NCBI GenBank assembly: GCA_018713255.1
Contig: DVFL01000014.1
Coordinates: 25,908 to 89,907 of the forward strand
DNA: 64,000 nt
Direction of reading: 5' to 3'
Source of the DNA: Candidatus Cottocaccamicrobium excrementipullorum
GTDB lineage: Bacteria > Bacillota > Clostridia > Lachnospirales > Lachnospiraceae
Under the pieces are notes generated by a model. It made no database searches, was not told the origin of the DNA, and saw only the letters and a list, made by a program, of their open reading frames with translations. The position numbers and the translations under genes are program-made. Below, in pieces: positions 52,611 through 61,785 of the stretch. Each line of letters opens with the position of its first letter. Within the stretch, counting starts at the first letter, position 1.

Positions 52611-55600
52611 ATGTCTGACACAGAAAAAAAGATGATTTATCAGAAGGTTCCCACAGATTTAAAGTTTGTGGAACGAGAAAAAGAAGTGGAAAAGTTCTGG
52701 GAAGAGAACCATATCTTTGAAAAGAGCATTGAAAACCGGGCGAAGGGAGAGCCTTATGTCTTTTATGACGGACCGCCAACGGCCAATGGAAAGCCCCATA
52801 TCGGCCATGTGCTTACCAGAGTAATCAAAGATATGATTCCCCGTTACCGTACCATGAAAGGCTACATGGTGCCGCGAAAGGCAGGATGGGATACCCACGG
52901 TCTTCCGGTGGAGCTGGAAGTGGAGAAGAAGCTGGGCTTAGACGGCAAAGAGCAGATTGAGCAGTATGGTCTGGAGCCCTTTATTGAGCATTGTAAGGAG
53001 AGCGTCTGGAAGTATAAAGGAATGTGGGAGGATTTCTCCGCTACCGTAGGCTTCTGGGCGGATATGGAGCATCCTTATGTAACCTATGATGACGACTATA
53101 TCGAGTCAGAGTGGTGGGCTTTAAAGGAGATTTGGAAGAAGGGACTGCTGTATAAAGGATTTAAGATTGTTCCCTATTGTCCTCGCTGCGGCACTCCGTT
53201 AAGCTCTCATGAGGTGGCTCAGGGATATAAGGATGTAAAAGAGCGGTCTGCCATTGTTCGGTTTAAGGTTGTGGGAGAAGACGCATATATTCTGGCGTGG
53301 ACCACTACTCCCTGGACCCTGCCGTCCAATGTGGCACTCTGTGTGAATCCAGATGAGGAGTACGTCAAGGTAAAAGCATCTGACGGCTATACTTATTATC
53401 TGGCCGGCGCCCTGGCTGAAAAGGTTCTGGGAGAAGAAATTCAGATTCTGGAAACTTATAAAGGAAAGGATCTTGAATACAAAGAATATGAGCCTCTGTT
53501 TGATTGTGCCATTGAACTGTGCAAAAGACAGAAGAAGAAAGCGTTTTATGTTACCTGCGATACTTACGTAACGCTTACTGATGGTACCGGCGTAGTTCAT
53601 ATTGCCCCGGCCTTCGGTGAGGACGATGCCAATGTGGGACGGAAATACGACCTGCCTTTCGTGCAGCTGGTGGATGGAAAAGGCGAGATGACCAAGGAAA
53701 CGCCTTATGCAGGGGTATTCTGCAAAAAAGCGGATCCGATGGTACTTGAGGATCTGGAGAAGAAGGGGCTTTTGTTTGCAGCGCCTAAGTTCGAGCACAG
53801 CTATCCTCACTGCTGGAGATGCGGCACGCCTTTGATTTATTACGCCAGAGAGTCCTGGTACATTAAGATGACGGCGGTGAAGGATGACCTGGTGCGGAAC
53901 AACAACACCATTAACTGGATCCCGGAAAGCATCGGAAAGGGACGGTTCGGAGACTGGCTGGAGAATGTTCAGGATTGGGCCATTTCCCGGAACCGTTATT
54001 GGGGAACTCCATTAAATATTTGGGAGTGCGAGTGCGGTTATCAGCATTCTATTGGCAGCAGAGAAGAACTTAAGTCCATGAGCCCCAACTATCCGGAAGG
54101 AGGCGTTGAGCTTCATCGGCCTTATATTGACGCGGTGACCATTACCTGCCCTAAGTGCGGAAAGCAGATGCACCGGGTGCCTGAGGTAATTGACTGTTGG
54201 TTTGACTCTGGAGCCATGCCTTATGCACAGCATCATTATCCTTTCGAGAATAAGGAACTGTTCGAGTCTCAGTTCCCGGCTCAGTTTATTTCTGAGGCGG
54301 TGGATCAGACCAGAGGATGGTTTTATTCTCTTCTGGCAGAGTCTACCATTCTGTTTAACAAGGCGCCTTACCAGAATGTTATTGTTTTGGGCCATGTGCA
54401 GGATGAAAACGGGCAGAAGATGAGCAAATCCAAGGGAAATGCGGTGGATCCTTTCGATGCGCTGGAAACCTACGGTGCGGATGCGATCCGGTGGTATTTC
54501 TATATTAATTCTGCTCCATGGCTGCCCAACCGTTTCCATGGCAAGGCTGTGATGGAAGGACAGAGAAAGTTCATGGGAACCTTGTGGAATACGTATGCTT
54601 TCTTTGTTCTGTATGCGAATATTGATGGATTTGACGCCACAAAATATAAGCTGGAATATGATAAGCTGTCTGTCATGGATAAGTGGCTGTTAAGCAAGAT
54701 GAATTCCATGGTTAAGAGCGTAGATGACAATCTGGCCAACTATCGGATTCCTGAGGCGGCCAAGGCTCTTCAGTCTTTTGTGGATGATATGAGCAATTGG
54801 TACGTAAGAAGAAGCCGGGAGCGTTTCTGGGCTAAGGGCATGGAGCAGGATAAGATCAATGCTTATGAAACCTTATACACTGCTTTGGTAACAGTATCCA
54901 AGGCGGCAGCGCCCATGATTCCTTTTATGACAGAGGAAATCTACCAGAATCTGGTGCGCAGCATCAACAAGGATGCTCCTGAGAGTATTCACCTGTGCGA
55001 TTTCCCTGCCGTGGATGAATCCATGATTGATTCACAGCTGGAGACGGACATGGATGAAGTTCTTAAGGTTGTGGTGATGGGGCGTGCAGCCAGAAATACG
55101 GCCAATATTAAGAATCGTCAGCCCATTGGACGGATGTTTGTAAAGGCTGAGCACAAGCTTTCTGATTATTACGTATCCATTATTCAGGATGAGCTGAATG
55201 TTAAGCAGGTGATTTTTACCGATGATGTTCGGGAGTTCACGGCATATACCTTTAAGCCGCAGTTAAAGACTGTGGGACCAAAGTACGGCAAGCTTTTAGG
55301 CGGAATCAAGAAGGTGCTTTCAGAAATCGACGGCAACCAGGCCATGGATACTTTGAATGAAAAAGGCGCTCTTACCTTTACCGTTGAAGGCACGGAAGTT
55401 TCCCTGACTAAGGATGATCTGCTCATCGATGTGGCACAGAAGGAAGGGTTTGTGACAGAAGAGGACAATTATGTAACCGTAGTTCTGGACACTAATCTGA
55501 CGGAAGAGCTTCTGGAAGAAGGTTTTGTGCGGGAGATTATCAGCAAGATTCAGACCATGCGCAAGGAGTCCGGTTTTGAGGTGATGGATCATATCCGAGT

Positions 55601-55802
55601 TTATATGGTGGATGAAAACCAGAAGGCTGCAGGCATTCTGGAACGCAACCAGAAGGAAATCGGAAGCGAAGTGCTGGCGGATGAAGTATGTCTGGGGGCA
55701 GACAGTCTTGAGGCGGCAAAGGCAGCTGGGGGGAACCAGATTTTCACCAAGGAATGGAATATTAACGGCGAAGACGTGACTCTGGGAGTTACGAAAATAT
55801 AA
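52611..55802 (+). CDS. ileS: isoleucine-tRNA ligase
   Basis: 1063 residues from ATG 52611 (site AAGAAGAGGAAG); an upstream in-frame start at 52548 would lie in the terminator stem. GPPTANGKPHIGHVLTRVIK holds the HIGH motif and GQKMSKSKGNAVDP the KMSKS motif. Zinc-type pairs are CPRCGTPL (about 186), CWRCGTPL (about 403) and CPKCGKQMHR (about 515). Length and sequence resemble the longer, eukaryote-like IleS class, which is often less sensitive to mupirocin; I infer this by style only. Confidence 0.95.
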   Translation: MSDTEKKMIYQKVPTDLKFVEREKEVEKFWEENHIFEKSIENRAKGEPYVFYDGPPTANGKPHIGHVLTRVIKDMIPRYRTMKGYMVPRKAGWDTHGLPVELEVEKKLGLDGKEQIEQYGLEPFIEHCKESVWKYKGMWEDFSATVGFWADMEHPYVTYDDDYIESEWWALKEIWKKGLLYKGFKIVPYCPRCGTPLSSHEVAQGYKDVKERSAIVRFKVVGEDAYILAWTTTPWTLPSNVALCVNPDEEYVKVKASDGYTYYLAGALAEKVLGEEIQILETYKGKDLEYKEYEPLFDCAIELCKRQKKKAFYVTCDTYVTLTDGTGVVHIAPAFGEDDANVGRKYDLPFVQLVDGKGEMTKETPYAGVFCKKADPMVLEDLEKKGLLFAAPKFEHSYPHCWRCGTPLIYYARESWYIKMTAVKDDLVRNNNTINWIPESIGKGRFGDWLENVQDWAISRNRYWGTPLNIWECECGYQHSIGSREELKSMSPNYPEGGVELHRPYIDAVTITCPKCGKQMHRVPEVIDCWFDSGAMPYAQHHYPFENKELFESQFPAQFISEAVDQTRGWFYSLLAESTILFNKAPYQNVIVLGHVQDENGQKMSKSKGNAVDPFDALETYGADAIRWYFYINSAPWLPNRFHGKAVMEGQRKFMGTLWNTYAFFVLYANIDGFDATKYKLEYDKLSVMDKWLLSKMNSMVKSVDDNLANYRIPEAAKALQSFVDDMSNWYVRRSRERFWAKGMEQDKINAYETLYTALVTVSKAAAPMIPFMTEEIYQNLVRSINKDAPESIHLCDFPAVDESMIDSQLETDMDEVLKVVVMGRAARNTANIKNRQPIGRMFVKAEHKLSDYYVSIIQDELNVKQVIFTDDVREFTAYTFKPQLKTVGPKYGKLLGGIKKVLSEIDGNQAMDTLNEKGALTFTVEGTEVSLTKDDLLIDVAQKEGFVTEEDNYVTVVLDTNLTEELLEEGFVREIISKIQTMRKESGFEVMDHIRVYMVDENQKAAGILERNQKEIGSEVLADEVCLGADSLEAAKAAGGNQIFTKEWNINGEDVTLGVTKI

Positions 55803-55816
55803 ATTTCGCAATCACT

Positions 55817-55850
55817 GCGCCTGCTGGATAAAAAGCAGCAGGCGCTCTTT
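55817..55850 (+). terminator. terminator after ileS
   Basis: GCGCCTGCTG (55817-55826) and CAGCAGGCGC (55836-55845) are exact complements with a nine-base loop, followed by TCTTT. Confidence 0.7.
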
Positions 55851-55888
55851 ACACAGGCGATACATCCAAAATGAGGAGGAAATGAAGC

Positions 55889-58354
55889 ATGAATATGGGA
55901 CGTGGCTTTGACAAGGAGACCTTCAAAAAGACGGTGAAATATTATGTGAAGAGTCTCTTCCGGAGAACCATTGATGAGGCTACCCAGGCACAGGTATTCC
56001 AGGCTGTAGCTTACAGCGTAAAGGACATCATCATGGACGAGTGGATTGCCACCCACAAGGAGTATGAAAAGCAGGATGCAAAAACAGTGTATTATCTGTC
56101 CATGGAGTTTTTAATGGGCCGTGCCCTGGGAAACAACATGATCAATCTCTGCGCTTATGATGAGATTAAAGAAGCTCTGGATGAAATGGGCTTTGATTTG
56201 AATGTGATCGAGGATCAGGAGCCGGATGCAGCTTTAGGAAACGGCGGTCTTGGCCGTCTGGCTGCCTGCTTCTTAGACTCTCTGGCGACTTTAGGCTATC
56301 CGGCTTATGGCTGCGGCATTCGCTACCGCTATGGTATGTTCAAGCAGAAAATTGAGAACGGCTATCAGGTTGAGGTTCCCGATGAGTGGCTGAGAAATGG
56401 AAATCCATTCGAAGTACGCCGCTCTGAATATGCTACCGAGGTAAAATTCGGCGGTTATGTGAAAACGGAATGGGATGGCCAGAGAAATAATTTCGTTCAG
56501 GAAGGCTATCAGTCTGTTCTGGCAGTGCCTTATGATATTCCTGTTGTAGGTTATGGGAACAACGTGGTGAACACACTGCGGGTATGGGACGCCCAGCCGA
56601 TCAACACGTTCAATCTTGATTCTTTTGACCGGGGAGATTATCAGAAAGCTGTTGAACAGGAGAATTTGGCAAAAAATATCTGCGAGGTTCTTTATCCTAA
56701 TGATAATCACTATGCCGGCAAGGAGCTGCGGTTAAAGCAGCAGTATTTCTTTATTTCCGCCAGCGTTCAGCGGGCAGTGAAGAAATATATGGAAAAGCAT
56801 GATGATATCCGCAAATTCCATGAGAAAGTGGTGTTCCAGTTAAACGACACCCATCCTACCGTTGCGGTTGCTGAGCTGATGAGAATCCTGGTGGATGAGT
56901 ATAAGCTTTCCTGGGAGGAGGCATGGGCGGTAACTACCAAGACCTGCGCCTACACCAACCATACCATCATGGCTGAGGCTTTGGAAAAATGGCCGATCGA
57001 GCTGTTCTCCAGACTTCTTCCTCGTATTTACCAGATCGTGGAGGAAATTAACCGCCGTTTTGTAGCGGATATTCAGGCAAAATTCCCGGGCAACCAGGAG
57101 ATGGTGCGCAAGATGGCCATTATTTATGACGGACAGGTGAAGATGGCTCATCTGGCTATTGCAGGAAGCTTCTCTGTAAATGGTGTGGCCAGACTTCATA
57201 CTGAGATCTTAAAGCACCAGGAGCTGAAGGAATTCTACCAGATGTATCCGGAGAAGTTCAACAACAAGACAAACGGGATTACCCAGAGACGGTTCCTCCT
57301 TCACGGCGACCCCCTTCTGGCTTCCTGGGTAACTTCCAAGATCGGAAACGACTGGATTACTAATCTGCCTCATATTAAGAAACTGGGCATTTATGCAGAG
57401 GATGAGAAGTGCCAGCAGGAGTTCTTAAATATCAAGTATCAGAACAAGGTTCGTCTGGCCAAATACATTAAGGAGCATAATGGCATTGACGTAGACCCGC
57501 GGTCCATTTTTGACGTACAAGTAAAGCGGATGCACGAGTACAAGCGCCAGCTGATGAATATTCTCCATGTAATGTATCTGTATAATCAGCTGAAGGATAA
57601 TCCAAATATGGAAATTGTCCCCAGAACCTTTATCTTCGGCGGAAAGGCGGCTGCCGGCTATAAGAGAGCTAAGCTGACCATCAAGCTGATTAATTCTGTT
57701 GCTGATGTGATCAATAACGACAAGAGTATTAACGGAAAGATCAAGGTAGTATTTATTGAAGATTATCGGGTTTCCAATGCAGAGATTATTTTTGCGGCAG
57801 CGGATGTAAGCGAGCAGATTTCTACAGCATCCAAGGAGGCTTCTGGAACCGGCAATATGAAGTTTATGCTGAACGGAGCTCTGACGCTGGGCACCATGGA
57901 CGGCGCCAATGTGGAGATTGTAGAAGAAGTGGGCGAGGAGAACGCCTTCATCTTCGGTATGTCTGCAGACGAGGTGATTAACTATGAGAATAACGGCGGC
58001 TACAATCCTATGGACATTTTCAATAATGACCAGGATATTCGCCGGGTGCTGATGCAGTTAATCAACGGCTACTATGCTCCTAATGATCCAGAACTGTTCA
58101 GAGATATTTACAATTCTCTGTTAAATACTCAGAGCAGCGACCGGGCTGACACTTACTTTATCTTGAAGGATTTCCGCTCCTATGCAGAGGCTCATGAGCG
58201 GATTGACAAGGCTTACCGGGATGAGAAGTGGTGGGCGAAGGCTGCCATCACCAACATTGCGGGAAGCGGCAAGTTTACCTCTGACCGTACTATTGAAGAG
58301 TATGTAAAGGATATCTGGCACTTAACGAAAGTGAAAGTGGAGATGGATGACTAA
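55889..58354 (+). CDS. glgP: glycogen/starch/alpha-glucan phosphorylase
   Basis: 821 residues. YYLSMEFLMGRALGNNMINL, ALGNGGLGRLAACFLDSLAT, FQLNDTHPTVAVAELMRIL and the PLP lysine in EASGTGNMKFMLNGALTLGT (about residue 660) are the phosphorylase signatures. It releases glucose-1-phosphate from alpha-1,4-glucans. A GAGGAGGAAATGAAGC site marks the start. The enzyme stands alone here, without other glycogen genes. Confidence 0.95.
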   Translation: MNMGRGFDKETFKKTVKYYVKSLFRRTIDEATQAQVFQAVAYSVKDIIMDEWIATHKEYEKQDAKTVYYLSMEFLMGRALGNNMINLCAYDEIKEALDEMGFDLNVIEDQEPDAALGNGGLGRLAACFLDSLATLGYPAYGCGIRYRYGMFKQKIENGYQVEVPDEWLRNGNPFEVRRSEYATEVKFGGYVKTEWDGQRNNFVQEGYQSVLAVPYDIPVVGYGNNVVNTLRVWDAQPINTFNLDSFDRGDYQKAVEQENLAKNICEVLYPNDNHYAGKELRLKQQYFFISASVQRAVKKYMEKHDDIRKFHEKVVFQLNDTHPTVAVAELMRILVDEYKLSWEEAWAVTTKTCAYTNHTIMAEALEKWPIELFSRLLPRIYQIVEEINRRFVADIQAKFPGNQEMVRKMAIIYDGQVKMAHLAIAGSFSVNGVARLHTEILKHQELKEFYQMYPEKFNNKTNGITQRRFLLHGDPLLASWVTSKIGNDWITNLPHIKKLGIYAEDEKCQQEFLNIKYQNKVRLAKYIKEHNGIDVDPRSIFDVQVKRMHEYKRQLMNILHVMYLYNQLKDNPNMEIVPRTFIFGGKAAAGYKRAKLTIKLINSVADVINNDKSINGKIKVVFIEDYRVSNAEIIFAAADVSEQISTASKEASGTGNMKFMLNGALTLGTMDGANVEIVEEVGEENAFIFGMSADEVINYENNGGYNPMDIFNNDQDIRRVLMQLINGYYAPNDPELFRDIYNSLLNTQSSDRADTYFILKDFRSYAEAHERIDKAYRDEKWWAKAAITNIAGSGKFTSDRTIEEYVKDIWHLTKVKVEMDD

Positions 58355-58369
58355 GTAAGGAATGGAAAG

Positions 58370-58409
58370 AAACGCTTCCTCATAAACTGTTTATGAGGAG
58401 GCGTTTTTT
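58370..58409 (+). terminator. glgP terminator that contains the spoIID ribosome binding site
   Basis: AAACGCTTCCTCATAAA (58370-58386) and TTTATGAGGAGGCGTTT (58390-58406) pair over 17 positions (one T-G) around a CTG loop, followed by more T residues and then the ATG at 58410. The GAGGAGG in the second arm is the only ribosome binding site for spoIID, so read-through transcripts would hide it. Confidence 0.75.
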
Positions 58410-59375
58410 ATGATTTGGAGAAAAGTTGTTCTTCCGGCTGCCGCCGCCTGCTTTTTTCCTTATGCCGTCACCTTAGGCTGGACAGGCCGGATTTATCCGG
58501 ACAGCAGTATGTGGAAGCAGGAGATGGGGGAGCAGGCGGGAGAAAGAAGCGGGGGAGGAGAGAGGATATCTTCTGGCCGATGGATTATTCTGGATCGGGA
58601 TACCCTTTCTTATTTGGATGGAGAAGAGTATCTGGTGGGGGTGGTGGCCATGCAGATGCCGGCAGATTATGAACTGGAGGCTCTTAAGGCTCAGGCGGTG
58701 ATTGCCAGAACTTATATTTACGGGTTGATGGGAGAAGAGAAGGAAATTTACGAATCGGCCCTGGATATGGATTACTTAGAAAAAGCTCAGATGGAGCAGC
58801 TCTGGGGGACCAGAGAGTTTATGGAATTTTATCAAAAGACAGAGCAGGCGGTGGAGGAAACGTCAGGTATGGTAATGCAGTATGAAGGGGGATATATTGA
58901 TCCTCTGTTTACCCGGTGTACGGCGGGATATACCAGGACAGATCCCCAGAGACCTTATCTTCAGTCTGTGGAATGCCCTTCAGATCTTCAGGCGGAGGGA
59001 TGGCTGCAGATTTGTGAATGGACGCCGGAGGAATTTTCTAAGCTGGTGAGCATGATTCCAGATGGAGGGCCTGTATCAGCAGATCAGGTGCCGGACACGA
59101 TTCAGATTGGAGGCAGAGATGGAGCCGGATATGTGGAAGTTGCCCAGATTGGGGGAACGGAATTTACAGGAGACGAGCTGTGTTATGGACTTGGCTTAAA
59201 TTCCGCCTGCTTTCAGCTGGAGGATTATGAAGGAAAGATCCGGGCGGTGGTGAAAGGAATCGGCCATGGATATGGCTTCAGTCAGTATGAAGCCAACGAA
59301 AAAGCGGCGGAGGGCTGGACCTGGGATGAACTGTTAACGTATTTTTATCAAAATATTTCAATTGTTTCCGTATAA
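58410..59375 (+). CDS. spoIID: SpoIID/LytB domain protein, stage II sporulation
   Basis: 321 residues with an N-terminal signal/anchor. EEYLVGVVAMQMPADYELEA then LKAQAVIARTYIYG is the SpoIID core, and IGHGYGFSQYEANEKAAEGW the distal motif (usually GHGVGMSQYGA). In Bacillus SpoIID is a lytic transglycosylase needed for engulfment, with its catalytic Glu in ASEMP. Here that position reads AMQMP, so Gln replaces Glu. The gene lies just before a SpoIIQ-like gene, the common clostridial pairing. The start is set by GAGGAGG at 58396-58402. Confidence 0.87.
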   Translation: MIWRKVVLPAAAACFFPYAVTLGWTGRIYPDSSMWKQEMGEQAGERSGGGERISSGRWIILDRDTLSYLDGEEYLVGVVAMQMPADYELEALKAQAVIARTYIYGLMGEEKEIYESALDMDYLEKAQMEQLWGTREFMEFYQKTEQAVEETSGMVMQYEGGYIDPLFTRCTAGYTRTDPQRPYLQSVECPSDLQAEGWLQICEWTPEEFSKLVSMIPDGGPVSADQVPDTIQIGGRDGAGYVEVAQIGGTEFTGDELCYGLGLNSACFQLEDYEGKIRAVVKGIGHGYGFSQYEANEKAAEGWTWDELLTYFYQNISIVSV

Positions 59376-59415
59376 GTCACCTGGCTTTGGTAAGACTATT
59401 ACCGAGGTGATAAAC

Positions 59416-60225
59416 GTGAAGCAGAAAGTAAATCAATTATTCAAGGATAAGCTTATTCTTGTAATGTTGGTACTGGGCCTGCTGACTATTGTATCTGCAG
59501 CAGGCGTAATGACAATCCGGAGAGGCAGCGCTGAGGAAAGCCCATACTTAAATATGGAGGGTGAACCGGACCATCTGGCTGAGGGCCAGGGGAAAGAAGA
59601 AAAACCGGCAGGAAATTCTCAGGCAGAGAGAAGCTCTCCAGGAGAGGGCACCGAAGAAAAAATAATGGCTCAGGGCTCTGACCAGGCCGAAAAGACATTG
59701 GCAGAGGAAGGAACTGGAAGCGTGGAACGGGAAATAGCTGATGGGGCAAAGGAGGCGGAGGCTGCGCCGGCTGGAGCCGGCCAGGAGGAAGCTGTAAGCC
59801 TTGCCTTAAATTTCGGCCAGACCCAGTCAATGATGTGGCCTGTGGAAGGCAATGTTATCCTGGATTACAGTATGGATTCTACCATCTATTTTCCCACCTT
59901 GGAACAATATAAATGCAATCCTGCGCTGGTGATACAAAGTGATGTGAGTCAGCCGGTAAGCGCGCCGGCCGATTCCCGGGTGATTGCTTCCGGCACCAAT
60001 GAGGAGATCGGCAATTATCTGGTTTTGGATTTAGGCGATGGTTATACAGTTACCTGCGGACAGATGAAGGAAATCCAGGCAGTGGAGGGAGAGTATTTGG
60101 AAAAGGGCCAGGTTCTTGGCTACGTAGCGGAACCCACAAAATACTACACGGTGGAAGGCCCGAATCTGTACCTGCAGTTAAACAGAGATCAGTCTGCGCT
60201 GGATCCTTTGGATTATCTGGAATAG
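59416..60225 (+). CDS. spoIIQ: SpoIIQ-like protein with degenerate LytM (M23) domain
   Basis: 269 residues from GTG 59416 (site GAGGTGATAAAC). One membrane helix (about 13-33), a low-complexity Glu/Ala/Gly linker (about 40-130), then a LytM-like fold: WPVEGNVILDYSMDSTIYFP, PALVIQSDVSQPVSAPADSR, LVLDLGDGYTVTCGQM and LYLQLNRDQSALDPLDYL. The zinc residues of active M23 peptidases (HXXXD and HXH) are absent: YTVTCGQM stands where YGHL is usual, and LYLQL where LHFEL is usual. It is therefore structural, like SpoIIQ of Bacillus, which joins SpoIIIAH in the forespore channel. Confidence 0.85.
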   Translation: MKQKVNQLFKDKLILVMLVLGLLTIVSAAGVMTIRRGSAEESPYLNMEGEPDHLAEGQGKEEKPAGNSQAERSSPGEGTEEKIMAQGSDQAEKTLAEEGTGSVEREIADGAKEAEAAPAGAGQEEAVSLALNFGQTQSMMWPVEGNVILDYSMDSTIYFPTLEQYKCNPALVIQSDVSQPVSAPADSRVIASGTNEEIGNYLVLDLGDGYTVTCGQMKEIQAVEGEYLEKGQVLGYVAEPTKYYTVEGPNLYLQLNRDQSALDPLDYLE

Positions 60226-60310
60226 CTGGAAAACCGTCTGAAGAGTAGAAAATGAGAAAAGAATAGAAAACAAGAAAAGAATAGAAATAAGATCTGTTGA
60301 AGGAAGAAAA

Positions 60311-60343
60311 GATGAGGTGCGGCCGCCTCATCTTTTTCTTTTT
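60311..60343 (+). terminator. terminator after spoIIQ
   Basis: GATGAGG (60311-60317) pairs with CCTCATC (60326-60332), followed by TTTTTCTTTTTT. Just before it an AGAAAAGAATAGAAA unit occurs twice (60255-60269 and 60273-60287), a minor direct repeat. Confidence 0.75.
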
Positions 60344-60441
60344 TCGAAAGTAGTCATATTTACGAACTTTTTACATATTCTTTAATTGTGCGGTCTGGTT
60401 TGGACGGCAAATAATTGATAATCTAGAAAGAAGAAAAGCAG

Positions 60442-61083
60442 ATGATAATTGGGGAAAGACAGGAAATGAAATCACAGGATCTGAAGAAATTCAAAAGCAG
60501 CGCTTTTCTGGTGAAAAGCAACTCGGCGATCAGCATGTATATGGCGAAGCTGGAAATTGCCAATGCAGAGCTGTCATTAAAGCTGGGAAGAAATGTATTG
60601 ATCCATACCTGCGCAAGGGTGAAAACCATTGAGAGCATCCAGGCAAAGTGCAAAAAAAAGGGATACGATCCCACCTTTGAGTGTGCAATGGAAAAAATCA
60701 ATGACATTATTGGGGTTCGCGGCGTATGTTCTTTTCAGGACGATGTGTACCGCATGGCAGAAGTGCTGGCAACCCATCAAGATTTGAAAATTATTAAGAA
60801 AAAAGATTACATCCAGCACCCGAAAAATTCCGGATACAGAAGCCTCCATTTGATTACGGAAATTCCCATATATTTTCAAGGGGAAATGGAGTGGATCAGA
60901 GGAGAAATTCAGCTGCGCACGACCGCGATGGACTTTTGGGCTGGAGTAGACCACCAGCTGCGGTACAAAAAGGGAAAGAAGGAGGCTGTCCTCATTGGAC
61001 GGGAGCTGAAAGAATATTCTCAAGTGGTGGCAGAACTGGATCAGAAAATGGTGGAGATGAGAGAGCGGATTGACGCCATTTGA
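60442..61083 (+). CDS. small alarmone synthetase, (p)ppGpp synthetase family
   Basis: 213 residues: synthetase domain only, with no HD hydrolase and no TGS or ACT domains. Motifs: RVKTIESIQAKCKKKGYDP, INDIIGVRGVCSFQDD, KKKDYIQHPKNSGYRSLHLI and EIQLRTTAMDFWAGVDHQL, which match YjbM/YwaC-type enzymes. It transfers pyrophosphate from ATP to GDP or GTP. An in-frame ATG at 60466 is an alternative start. A terminator follows. Confidence 0.9.
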   Translation: MIIGERQEMKSQDLKKFKSSAFLVKSNSAISMYMAKLEIANAELSLKLGRNVLIHTCARVKTIESIQAKCKKKGYDPTFECAMEKINDIIGVRGVCSFQDDVYRMAEVLATHQDLKIIKKKDYIQHPKNSGYRSLHLITEIPIYFQGEMEWIRGEIQLRTTAMDFWAGVDHQLRYKKGKKEAVLIGRELKEYSQVVAELDQKMVEMRERIDAI

Positions 61084-61136
61084 ATTTTCGATTTGAAATT
61101 TTGAATTGAATTTTTGAATTGAAGGAAGAAAGGCAG

Positions 61137-61181
61137 AAGGCCATGAAATTTCCCGGCAGGAGTTTCATGGCCTTTTTCTTT
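61137..61181 (+). terminator. terminator after the alarmone synthetase gene
   Basis: AAGGCCATGAAA (61137-61148) and TTTCATGGCCTT (61163-61174) are perfect complements, followed by TTTCTTTT. Between the stop codon and this stem three approximate copies of a TTTTGAATTGAA unit lie at 61084-61122. Confidence 0.8.
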
Positions 61182-61240
61182 TGATTAGGAATGAAGGTTA
61201 AGATAGGCTGCGCTTGCTGCGGCCAAGTTAAGAACTGGAA

Positions 61241-61633
61241 TTAAGAACTGGTTCTTGGAATATTCTGACATCCGCAGGAATTTGGAGTCCGGGAGACGGG
61301 AGCGGAAGTTCTTCTGCCGGAACCGGAGGAGAGGGGGGAATAGGGCGCGGACTGGTTCTGTGTTCCCATTCCTTCGCCTGCAGTCTGCCGGGGCATGGGG
61401 GCAGGACGGGAAGCAGAACAGTCAGGACCCTGCGGAAGATCAAACGCCGGGTTAAACGCATAGAAATTCCGGCTGTTTAACTGATCCTGAGCGTCTCTGA
61501 GAACTTCTCCGAACCGTTGGAAATGAACGATTTCCCGCATTCTCAGAAAACGAATGGGATCGCAGACTTCCGGGTCTTTTACCATCCTCAAAATATTGTC
61601 GTAAGTGCTTCTGGCTTTTTGTTCTGGGGCGAC
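61241..61633 (-). pseudogene. cotJC: CotJC-like manganese catalase coat protein, C-terminal remnant
   Basis: Minus-strand sequence VAPEQKARSTYDNILRM, then DPIRFLRMREIVHFQRFGE and NSRNFYAFNPAFD, is the C-terminal part of CotJC, a spore coat protein with a Mn-catalase fold. The frame stays open to 61732, but the upstream residues (to about 61634) bear no resemblance to the family, which normally has roughly 100 more residues with LYED before this point. The tail after FDLPQGPD is Ser/Pro-rich. The remaining 5' part must lie elsewhere, probably beyond the other end of the inserted element. Confidence 0.75.
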
Positions 61634-61634
61634 C

Positions 61635-61653
61635 TTGTAAAGACAACTTACAA
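61635..61653. repeat. small inverted repeat at the cotJC junction, possible attachment site
   Basis: TTGTAA (61635-61640) and TTACAA (61648-61653) flank AGACAAC. It lies exactly where CotJC similarity stops. Such short dyads surround the crossover of serine or tyrosine recombinases; assignment as att is inferred. Confidence 0.4.
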
Positions 61654-61725
61654 AAATACGAGGAAGAACAGATAAACCATCCCTACAATTTTCCGGTGAA
61701 TAAAAAATGACTAAAATCATATAGC

Positions 61726-61754
61726 TTGACATTGCTTTTTTTATAAGATACAGT
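61726..61754 (+). promoter_or_regulatory. promoter of the AT-rich membrane-protein gene
   Basis: TTGACA (61726-61731), a 17-base spacer and TACAGT (61749-61754), 31 bases before the ATG. Confidence 0.5.
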
Positions 61755-61785
61755 ATTACTCATAAAAGACGGGGGACAATATGAT

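Noticed and set aside
60255..60287. Two copies of AGAAAAGAATAGAAA
   Set aside because: Short purine-rich slippage repeat next to a terminator; no sign of function or mobility.
61084..61122. Tandem AT-rich units considered as a CRISPR array
   Set aside because: Units are about 13 bases, without spacers and not exact; only a small local repeat.
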